From positions 1 to 14,450 of the forward strand of contig CAUZEO010000106.1 of the NCBI GenBank assembly GCA_963578625.1: a DNA stretch of 14,450 bases, written 5' to 3'. The translations under genes were made by a program, and so were the position numbers. The DNA comes from CAUZEO01 sp963578625 (lineage in GTDB: Bacteria > Verrucomicrobiota > Kiritimatiellia > SLOV01). The notes beneath the pieces were generated by a model. The model was not told where the DNA came from and searched no databases. It saw only the letters and a program-made list of their open reading frames with translations. Shown here piece by piece: positions 7,022 to 12,934 of the stretch. Positions within the stretch are counted from its first letter, which is position 1. Every line of letters begins with the position of its first letter.

Positions 7022-7073
7022 CAATTTCGAATGCTCAATTTCGAATGTCCAAGTCCCTTCGAAATTCGAAATT
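7022..7073. repeat. AT-rich nested inverted repeat (AATTTCGAA / TTCGAAATT)
   Basis: CAATTTCGAATG occurs twice (7022-7033, 7036-7047), and the reverse complement of its core, TTCGAAATT, occurs twice, overlapping (7058-7066, 7065-7073). The arms can pair as an outer (7023-7031 with 7065-7073) and inner (7037-7045 with 7058-7066) stem of a long hairpin. It lies in the 125-bp space between the convergent ends of fdhD and the MOSC gene, so a bidirectional terminator is plausible. The AT-rich makeup contrasts with the GC-rich surroundings. Confidence 0.7.
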
Positions 7074-7110
7074 TTTGAATACTCTGGCCCGCAAATTCAA
7101 GACATCCTGG

Positions 7111-7605
7111 CTACACCCCACTCAGATCCTCGAAGCTCGCCGGCCCGACGGTGAGGATTCCGTCCGTAAGAATGCGCGCGCGCAGGCCGCCGCGCCGGGC
7201 CAGGAACGCCTCCGCGCCCTCACCCACCGCGCGATCCATCCAATAGCAGGGCGCGCACTCCTGCGACCCCGAAAATCGAACCCCCTGCAGCTCGAATTCC
7301 CCGCTCGTCAACGCATTCAAATCCAGACCCTCGACGAGAACGTTGCGGCGCACCGCGGAGGGAAGAATTGTTACCTCGGGATACCGGGTTTTCAACAACC
7401 TAAAGACCGCAAAATCGAAAAAGGTAATTTGCCCTTTAAAATCCTCTTTGAACGCGTAGAACCGATCTCCGAAAATTCCTTTACCCGCCACGCATTGCAC
7501 CGAGTTCACCTCTTCCATCGGATGGGCGCCGGGCTCTTTCCCGTGGTGCCCGATATAGTTGTGCCCGGTAGAGATAAACAGGTGATGTATGTTGGCCTCT
7601 TGCAT
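7111..7605 (-). CDS. MOSC-domain protein
   Basis: A 164-residue single-domain member of the MOSC (Mo-cofactor sulfurase C-terminal) superfamily, which binds the molybdenum cofactor or carries sulfur for Mo enzymes. Visible features: the opening IHHLFISTGHNYIGHHG, CVAGKGIFGDRF (38-49), FKGQITFFD (56-64), the conserved RRNVLVEGLDLNAL (87-100), the candidate sulfur-carrying cysteines Cys117 and Cys120 in SQECAPCYWMD, and the terminal GGLRARILTDGILTVG. The start at 7605 is set by homology; an ATG at 7701 and a TTG at 7764 would add unconserved residues. No good ribosome site precedes 7605, so the longer ATG form remains possible. It converges on fdhD, another molybdenum-enzyme sulfur factor. The exact client enzyme is unknown. 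Confidence 0.9.
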   Translation of the reverse strand: MQEANIHHLFISTGHNYIGHHGKEPGAHPMEEVNSVQCVAGKGIFGDRFYAFKEDFKGQITFFDFAVFRLLKTRYPEVTILPSAVRRNVLVEGLDLNALTSGEFELQGVRFSGSQECAPCYWMDRAVGEGAEAFLARRGGLRARILTDGILTVGPASFEDLSGV

Positions 7606-7856
7606 GAGGAATCGGCGAAAATACGGTCTGAGGCCAATACCCGGCGGTGTGTCCTTAGCTACTACGCGTTCCCTACTGTCTAATTTGGAATACCTTACCA
7701 TGACCAAATTTTTCACCTTGCGGCAATGGATAAATCCATACCCTCCCTCCTCCCCGGCTCTCAAGGAGCGTCAGCGCAGCCTCGTTCACCTTTACAATTC
7801 TGGAGGAATCTGATTTCCTCAAGGCACGAATTTTCGTCAGAGGGAGCGAGCAAAAA

Positions 7857-9074
7857 GTGCCGGTGGACGTCCTGTTTCTCAATACTGCGGTGATGGATAT
7901 TTGGAGCCGCGAATTCGACTTCACGCATAATCACGTAGAACCCGGCGGTATGGCCAAGGGCAGCCATTCCGATATGCCGGATTTCACGCAGGAGCAGATC
8001 CGGCAGTGGATCGAGCAGGGTCCGACCTGCGCCGGCGGTATCGGGAATTCCGCCCCATTGATATCCCGCGCAGGCCTTACGGTCGCCGCGGGTGCGAATC
8101 TTGGCGCCGGTACAAGTGGAGGGCTGGACGCAGCCGGCCGCGCTTTCTACGACATCGTGGAGCGCGCGGGTGTCGATATGTCGCCGGTGTACGAGCATCC
8201 GGACATCCCCACCGCAGTCACCTTTATCTACGATGCGCCGGGCGATGAGCGGGGTGGTCTCGTCTATTTCGCCAATGCCAATGACGATTTCGATTTTGCC
8301 CGCTACCGGCCGCATGTCGAGAGGTTGAATCCCACGGTCGTCTACTACATGTACTCCGGGTTATCGACGCGGGGGGATGCGAACGGCGGCCGCGATCTCG
8401 CCGAGTTCATTGCCTGGTGCCGAAGCCGCGGCTGCGTCACCATTGCCGACAGCCACACCCTTACCGAGAATCCGGCGGAGCGAATCGCCAAAGGTTCTCC
8501 GGTCGAGGAATATCATTTGCTCGAACCGCTACTCCCGGAGTTGGACCTGTTTTTCACCTCCTCCGACGAAGCAAAGATGATTCTTAATACATTGGAGGGA
8601 CCTCGCGACTGGTCCGTACTGTCGGAAGAAGAGGCGCTTTGTCTTTATCTTGATCGCGTGTCGTCCCGGTTTTCGGCGGGAACCCGCCCCCAACTCTTTG
8701 GCGTAACCCACCGCCGCGGCGCTGGTGCTTGCCTAATCAGACCCGGCGGCGAGGTAGACGGGCCTCACGTGGTGAGCTCACGTTTCATGCTCGGTGATGC
8801 TGCGGCTTTGACGGGGGCCGGAGATTCGTTCCGCGCCGGACTCGTCAGCTATATTGCCCGAAACGTGCCTGCATTCCGGGATGGATCTTTGAACGTCACG
8901 GAAGCGATCCAGATGGGGAGCCTTGTGGCCTCCCTGTATGTGACCGCGCCTCTGGATGACCGGTACAAAAACGTACGCCCCTATGAATCTTTGCTACGCG
9001 CGGTTCGGCATCAAGACGATTTCGCCTCGTTGGAGGAACTGATGTCCGTTCTTGATGGGCGGGACGTCACCTGA
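7857..9074 (+). CDS. PfkB/ribokinase-family sugar kinase
   Basis: A 405-residue cytoplasmic protein with the ribokinase fold, which transfers phosphate from ATP to a sugar hydroxyl. The C-terminal signature TGAGDSFRAGL (319-329) contains the catalytic base Asp323 and the anion hole. The N-terminal glycine-rich substrate element is GGIGNSAPLISRAGL (60-74). Other family-like elements are IADSH (196-200), a FFTSSDEAKMI block (232-242) and VTHRRGAGA (283-291). At about 400 residues it is longer than usual PfkB kinases (about 310), with an unusual HNHVEPGGMAKGSH stretch at 25-38. The chosen start is GTG 7857, which has AGAGGGAG ten bases upstream; GTG 7863 is an alternative. The frame is open further upstream but has no ATG. 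It is followed after one base by a polyol dehydrogenase-like gene, suggesting an operon acting on a sugar or polyol. Substrate not determinable from sequence. Confidence 0.85.
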   Translation: MPVDVLFLNTAVMDIWSREFDFTHNHVEPGGMAKGSHSDMPDFTQEQIRQWIEQGPTCAGGIGNSAPLISRAGLTVAAGANLGAGTSGGLDAAGRAFYDIVERAGVDMSPVYEHPDIPTAVTFIYDAPGDERGGLVYFANANDDFDFARYRPHVERLNPTVVYYMYSGLSTRGDANGGRDLAEFIAWCRSRGCVTIADSHTLTENPAERIAKGSPVEEYHLLEPLLPELDLFFTSSDEAKMILNTLEGPRDWSVLSEEEALCLYLDRVSSRFSAGTRPQLFGVTHRRGAGACLIRPGGEVDGPHVVSSRFMLGDAAALTGAGDSFRAGLVSYIARNVPAFRDGSLNVTEAIQMGSLVASLYVTAPLDDRYKNVRPYESLLRAVRHQDDFASLEELMSVLDGRDVT

Positions 9075-9075
9075 G

Positions 9076-10314
9076 ATGAACCAGGATCACGTGTTTGCCG
9101 GCTTCGGGTTCGGCCCCATCCAGGCCTCCATTTTCACGCGCGAGGCCTTTCGTGCAGGAACGTTTTCGGAGATCGTGGTCGCTGAAATTGATCCGGTCCT
9201 GGTGGATGCCGTACGTTCGAATGGAAACCGCTACTCTCTGAATGTGGCAACTTCGAGCAGCGTGGAAATCGAGGAAGTCACCGATGTCGTTCTGCTGGAT
9301 CCGGCACAAGACGGGGACGCGACCCGGCTCACGGACTGCCTTGAACGCGGTACCGATTTGGTCACCGCGCTGCCCTCGGTTACTCTGTATGCCGCGGGCG
9401 GCAACCATTCCGTCGCCAATCGGCTCGCGGCAGGTCTCGCGACGGACCGCGCATCCGCAACCGTCGTGTACGCCGCTGAAAATCATATTCGCGCTGCTCA
9501 GACCCTTCAATCGACCGTGGAGAGTGCGGCGGGAAGAGCTCCGGGCCGGCCCTGCCGGTTCGTAAACACCGTGCTTAGCAAGATGTCCCGCATCGTTTCG
9601 GATCCCGCGGAGATCAGATCCATGAACCTGGTTCCACTCGCGCCGGGACTGGATCGGGCGTACCTGGTCGAGGCGTTTGAAACGATCATGACGCAGCGGA
9701 TCTCGTCGGAGGGCATCGAACCGGGTATCCGGTCATTCATAGAGAAGGATGATCTGTACCCGTTCGAAGAAGCGAAGCTTTTCAGCCACAACGCAGTGCA
9801 CGCTCTGATCGGCTACATTGGAATGCATCTCGGACTCACCCAGCTTCCCCAGGTGCTTGATCGCCCCCGGATTCTGGAAATCGCGCGGAAGGCATTGTTG
9901 GAGGAGGTGGGCCCTCCGCTGGTTTCGAAGTTCAGTCAGACAGGTGACCCATTGTTTACCGTCGAGGGGTACCGCGAAAACGTTGCCGATATACTCGAGC
10001 GCATTGCCAATCCGTTCTTAGCCGACGCCGTGGCGCGCGCCACGCGCGATCCGGCGCGCAAACTGGGGTACGAGGACCGGATCATCGGGCCGATGAGACT
10101 CGCACTTTCCGCCGGAAAAGAGCCGCGGAATCTTGCGGTGGCTGCAGCGGCCGCGGTCCGCGCCTGGACGGATGACCCGCCGGACCAGTTCGGAAAAAAC
10201 GAGCTAACCGAACGGTTGCGGAACCTTTGGGGTGAGGAGAAATTTTGCGAATCCGGCGAAACTCTCGTGTCACTGATTTTTGATGCGCAGGATATTCTTC
10301 GTGAACTTCCTTAA
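9076..10314 (+). CDS. Mannitol-1-phosphate 5-dehydrogenase-like (polyol/uronate dehydrogenase family)
   Basis: A 412-residue NAD(P)-dependent long-chain polyol dehydrogenase. Family members interconvert fructose-6-phosphate and mannitol-1-phosphate, or related polyols and uronates. Evidence: an N-terminal Rossmann unit with EIVVAEIDP at its second strand (32-40), AAENHI (133-138) where MtlD has its conserved ENM region, and the catalytic K-x4-N-x2-H motif as Lys234, Asn239 and His242 in AKLFSHNAVH. The later ANPFLADAVARATRDPARKL and DRIIGPMRLAL blocks are MtlD-like. The dinucleotide loop is FGFGPIQ, so the usual third glycine of GxGxxG is replaced by Gln. ATG 9076 gives a TGAGATG junction with the kinase; ATG 9055, overlapping the kinase end, is an alternative nearer to a GGAGG at 9032-9036. 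Its length is between MtlD (about 380) and the uronate reductases (about 480), so the exact substrate is open. Confidence 0.85.
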   Translation: MNQDHVFAGFGFGPIQASIFTREAFRAGTFSEIVVAEIDPVLVDAVRSNGNRYSLNVATSSSVEIEEVTDVVLLDPAQDGDATRLTDCLERGTDLVTALPSVTLYAAGGNHSVANRLAAGLATDRASATVVYAAENHIRAAQTLQSTVESAAGRAPGRPCRFVNTVLSKMSRIVSDPAEIRSMNLVPLAPGLDRAYLVEAFETIMTQRISSEGIEPGIRSFIEKDDLYPFEEAKLFSHNAVHALIGYIGMHLGLTQLPQVLDRPRILEIARKALLEEVGPPLVSKFSQTGDPLFTVEGYRENVADILERIANPFLADAVARATRDPARKLGYEDRIIGPMRLALSAGKEPRNLAVAAAAAVRAWTDDPPDQFGKNELTERLRNLWGEEKFCESGETLVSLIFDAQDILRELP

Positions 10315-11172
10315 CTACCGGCTCTCCCCAGCCTCTCGACCCGTCTCCGCCAACGCGTCGGCGAAGACGCCCAGGTGACTGCCGTTGATCCGCTCGGTGC
10401 CGGGAACTCCGTTATGTATGGGCCTATTCATGATGCGTGCACTTCCGCCCGGTTGTTGCAGCACCATGGTCGTGCTGCCGCCTCCGTCAAGATTGAGCCC
10501 TTCCCTGGCGCCTAATCGGGCAAGCCAGATGCCGACATCCCGCGTGGTAGCGCCTTCGCTGTAGTCCGGCTGCCGACCGTCGATTACCAGCCAGTAGAAA
10601 GTGTTTCCATCCTTCGAAACGCCGACCGCGGTGCGTGGATGAATGGCCTTGTCCACGCCGATATTTTCCCCGTCTTTGAGGACAACCTGGAATCCCGCCA
10701 GCGCGTGAAACACCCTGTTGGTGTCCAGCGGAGGCCAGGAGATTCGGATCTTCTTGTCCCGCGTCATCATCAGTCCGCCGTACCAACCTGTTTCCGCCGA
10801 GATCAATTCCCCACGTGAAATATTCAGGCTCACGACGTCCACGGGCTTTCCCTCCTGTTCGTGGACGATGTCGTAGGGTGCTGCATTGATTGCAGCCCGG
10901 CATTTGTATTTCGCGAGAAAGGTGCTGGTTTTCAACCCGTCGGTTTCACCCGGTTTGTCCCCGTTCGAAGGTGTAACTAGGAACGAAACGGTGGGATCGC
11001 GCAAATTTATCCGGAGCGCACAGCCGACCATGGTCCTGGGGGTGGTGGCGCTGAGTTCCGCATATTCGATTCCACGAAATACCGGGTCCCAGTTCTTGAT
11101 GAAACGGGGAGGTTCCGCTGCCGCGGAGCAACAGACGAACCCACATAGTACCGTAGTCGCTACTCTAATCAT
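10315..11172 (-). CDS. Secreted phosphodiester glycosidase-like protein (NAGPA/DUF2233 domain)
   Basis: A 285-residue protein with a Sec signal peptide (MIRVATTVLCGFVCCSAAA, cleavage near Glu20), so probably periplasmic or extracellular. The mature part matches the NAGPA fold, related to the human enzyme that uncaps N-acetylglucosamine-1-phosphodiesters and to bacterial exopolysaccharide and sporulation proteins. Key pieces are AAINAAPYD (93-101), where the family has an asparagine/glycine turn, HPRTAVGVSKDG (178-189), VIDGRQPDYSEGATT (196-210) and LNLDGGGSTTMV (226-237), the strongest hallmark. The signal peptide fixes the start at 11172; the frame is open upstream but has no features. Its TAG stop (complement of 10315-10317) directly abuts the TAA of the dehydrogenase. 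The substrate is unknown. Confidence 0.9.
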   Translation of the reverse strand: MIRVATTVLCGFVCCSAAAEPPRFIKNWDPVFRGIEYAELSATTPRTMVGCALRINLRDPTVSFLVTPSNGDKPGETDGLKTSTFLAKYKCRAAINAAPYDIVHEQEGKPVDVVSLNISRGELISAETGWYGGLMMTRDKKIRISWPPLDTNRVFHALAGFQVVLKDGENIGVDKAIHPRTAVGVSKDGNTFYWLVIDGRQPDYSEGATTRDVGIWLARLGAREGLNLDGGGSTTMVLQQPGGSARIMNRPIHNGVPGTERINGSHLGVFADALAETGREAGESR

Positions 11173-11261
11173 CTCATGAACATTTCGGCTTTGTTTCGCG
11201 CCCTGATTCGAACATTTAGAATGCTGGGAACCAGAAATGCAATCTCGCCGAGTCGGCAGGC

Positions 11262-11289
11262 TTGACGGATCGTAATTGCGCCGTATTTT
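11262..11289 (+). promoter_or_regulatory. Candidate promoter of the Ig-domain lipoprotein-like gene
   Basis: TTGACG (11262-11267), a 16-bp spacer and TATTTT (11284-11289) resemble a sigma-70 promoter. The start codon at 11308 follows closely, so the leader would be about 12 nt and would lose most of the AGGGGA ribosome-site candidate at 11291-11296. This conflict lowers confidence. Confidence 0.3.
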
Positions 11290-11307
11290 CAGGGGAACGT
11301 CAGGTTC

Positions 11308-11724
11308 ATGCGCTTCCGATCTGCCACTGTGAAATACCAGCATCATTCCGTTCGGTCCGGGGATGGACGCCTTCTCTTTGTTTTCGCTGTCATTCTTCTT
11401 GGCCTGGTAGGTTTTACCTTGGGGCCGGGCTGCGACAGCAGCTCGCCGGGAGTGCCCGGTGGACCCGGCGATTTTTTCATCACGCCGAAGTCGATCACGC
11501 TGCGAACAGGGCAATCTGTTGCGACTTTTTCCGTGGCAGGCGGCGATAAACCCATGAAGTGGGCGGTGGGTGACCCTGCGATCGGGTCCATTACCGAGAC
11601 CACCGGGCGGATCGCGAATTATAACCGAGCCGGTTCCTCAAAAGGCGCCAATGAGATTACCTGTACGGACGCCATCGGTCGAGTGGCCCGGGCAATTGTG
11701 TCGCAGTCTGGCGCCGTGGAATGA
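11308..11724 (+). CDS. Lipoprotein-like protein with one Ig-like domain, likely truncated
   Basis: The intact 138-residue part of a longer, damaged gene. Residues 21-39 are strongly hydrophobic and are followed by GPGC at Cys42, a non-ideal but plausible lipobox, and then a Ser/Pro/Gly linker. Residues 55-135 form one beta-strand-rich domain starting FFITPKSITLRTGQ and ending VARAIVSQ, which resembles bacterial Ig-like surface domains. The frame ends at a TGA (11722-11724). The DNA after it encodes a second copy of the same domain in the same frame, starting LFITPERVVM, which suggests that this TGA is a nonsense mutation or a natural early stop. AGGGG lies 12 bases before the ATG. Function unknown; probably anchored on the outer membrane or cell surface. 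Confidence 0.6.
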   Translation: MRFRSATVKYQHHSVRSGDGRLLFVFAVILLGLVGFTLGPGCDSSSPGVPGGPGDFFITPKSITLRTGQSVATFSVAGGDKPMKWAVGDPAIGSITETTGRIANYNRAGSSKGANEITCTDAIGRVARAIVSQSGAVE

Positions 11725-11965
11725 CTTTTTATCACGCCCGAACGGGTCGTAATGACCGAATCCAACCAGGTCGTCCAGTTCACGGTCGTGGGTGGAGCCC
11801 CCCCCCCTATTCCTGGTCCATCATCGATCCGAACCTTGGGTCCTTCTCCAATTCGACAAATCAGCCGTCAACTACACCCGAAAAGGGGGCGCGGTTGGCC
11901 AGAATATCGTGGAATTGAAGGACAGCTCCTAAACCCTGGCGACCGCCACCGTCGTGCAGGAGTAA
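11725..11965 (+). pseudogene. Decayed second Ig-like domain of the same gene
   Basis: Read in three successive frames, this stretch rebuilds a second domain parallel to the first. LFITPERVVMTESNQVVQF and then TVVGG are in the first frame. After a run of ten C (11798-11807) the frame must shift by one for YSWSIIDPNLGSFSNSTNQ. Near 11865 it shifts again for AVNYTRKGGAVGQNIVELKD, followed by an in-frame TAA (11930-11932) and then TLATATVVQE before TAA 11963-11965. Repeat-to-repeat matches include FITP, the VQF/ATF strand, VGG/AGG, W, GS and A-V. Two shifts, each equivalent to a lost base, and two stops point to a pseudogene. Assembly errors could explain part, most easily the C run. Confidence 0.65.
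11798..11807. repeat. Run of ten C at a frame break
   Basis: Ten consecutive C on the plus strand, exactly where the recognisable second-domain reading frame changes. Such tracts are prone to slippage in replication and to sequencing error; in some surface-protein genes they cause phase variation. The other defects nearby argue for decay here. Confidence 0.8.
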
Positions 11966-11976
11966 TTATCCGGATG

Positions 11977-11988
11977 CCCGTGCCACGG
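11977..11988. repeat. Isolated copy of the CCCGTGCCACGG palindrome core
   Basis: CCCGTGCCACGG is identical to 6124-6135, the right arm of the inverted repeat upstream of fdhD. It directly abuts the stop codon of the outer-membrane protein gene (complement of 11989-11991), between that gene and the decayed Ig-domain gene. No partner arm is present here. Confidence 0.65.
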
Positions 11989-12747
11989 TTAGAAAAAGTA
12001 GGTCGGGCCGAAGCTCAGGCTGAAATCGCTGTTTCCATAGATGATGCCTCGCAAATCGGCCATCCAGCCGCTCTCAAGGCGGAAAGAGGTTCCCAGAAGC
12101 ACTCCAAATTCCTGTTCAGCTTCGAAATCCGAGGAGCTAAGTTCGCCATCGACGTACGAATAGGCGAATCCCAGCTCCGCGGTGACCCCGGTCGGCTGAT
12201 AGGGCCGCGACAGCGGCTTGCCTCGTCGGTTATGGGTGTAACGCAAGGTTGGCATGATCTGAAACTCGTTGTAATCCAGATCGTCCGCGCCGAATTCGGC
12301 GGTAACCTGGCGGATCCATCCTTCCAGGCCTAAACTGAGGACGCGTTTGTGGCCCACGACGGGAGAGGACTCGAGGACCCGGTCCAGGATGTCGGCCTGA
12401 AATCCAAGGGCCCACGAGAAGCCGCCGTCTCCGTCCGCAGTGTCGAGATCGATCGAACTGTACCCAGCTTCCCCAATCAGGTGAAGAAACGGAACCGGAT
12501 TTCCGCCCGCCCGCCCGTAGAATTGTGCGATATCGGCGTCGAAACGGTTGTTCACGCCCTCCGGTTGGCCGTTCAGTTTGAATTCACGCTGCTCAAACTG
12601 GAAACGCGCTCCAAGCCCTATTCCCGGCGAATCGTGCACTGTAAATGCCGCTTTGTCCGGACCGCGCATAGCGTTTTGCGCCATGGATGGAGGACTGTGG
12701 AGAAGGATCAGAATCAACGATACGGGGAGGAAGCTATATTTGTTCAT
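11989..12747 (-). CDS. Outer-membrane beta-barrel protein
   Basis: A 252-residue protein with a Sec signal peptide (MNKYSFLPV, a hydrophobic core, PPSMA, cleavage near Gln24). The mature part consists of alternating amphipathic strands with many aromatic and Gly residues: GIGLGARFQFEQREF, HLIGEAGYSSIDLD, FSWALGFQADI, GVTAELGFAYSYVDG, FGVLLGTSFRLESGW and the final FSLSFGPTYFF. The C-terminal phenylalanine with alternating aromatics is the usual BAM recognition signal. The length suggests a barrel of about 8-10 strands. The start at 12747 puts the signal peptide first; an upstream in-frame start at 12774 would add nine residues. A TTGACA-type promoter lies upstream. It diverges from the secretin gene. 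The ligand or role is unknown. Confidence 0.85.
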   Translation of the reverse strand: MNKYSFLPVSLILILLHSPPSMAQNAMRGPDKAAFTVHDSPGIGLGARFQFEQREFKLNGQPEGVNNRFDADIAQFYGRAGGNPVPFLHLIGEAGYSSIDLDTADGDGGFSWALGFQADILDRVLESSPVVGHKRVLSLGLEGWIRQVTAEFGADDLDYNEFQIMPTLRYTHNRRGKPLSRPYQPTGVTAELGFAYSYVDGELSSSDFEAEQEFGVLLGTSFRLESGWMADLRGIIYGNSDFSLSFGPTYFF

Positions 12748-12784
12748 TAGAAAAGCGCCTTGACGGAGTGACATCCTTTACGCG

Positions 12785-12813
12785 ACCCTATGGACGTGTA
12801 GATCAAGTGTCAA
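12785..12813 (-). promoter_or_regulatory. Candidate sigma-70 promoter of the beta-barrel gene
   Basis: On the minus strand a perfect TTGACA (complement of 12808-12813), a 17-bp spacer and TAGGGT (complement of 12785-12790) lie 37 bp upstream of the ATG at 12747. The -35 and spacing are ideal; the -10 matches three of six bases. Confidence 0.45.
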
Positions 12814-12934
12814 GACGACGCCGGACGACCCGCGGTTTGAAACAAGGAGGCATGCCGATTCCCGGCAGCTAAAGCGCAGGGCCGATCCAAATTATCTACC
12901 GAGAGCGGGCCGGATTTTGTCCAGCCGTTTACTT

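Noticed and set aside
7022..7073. Possible CRISPR-like array
   Set aside because: Units are about 12 bp with 2-bp spacing and inverted partners; there are no spacers and no cas genes.
7673..7924. 83-residue minus-strand open frame (contains SSRIVKVNEAALTLLE)
   Set aside because: It looks somewhat protein-like but overlaps the kinase start, has no good start signal and matches nothing I recognise.
12843..12872. AAGGAGG followed by a six-codon open frame (MPIPGS) as a leader peptide
   Set aside because: The ribosome site is only a base or so from the ATG, too close to work well, and no attenuator structure follows.
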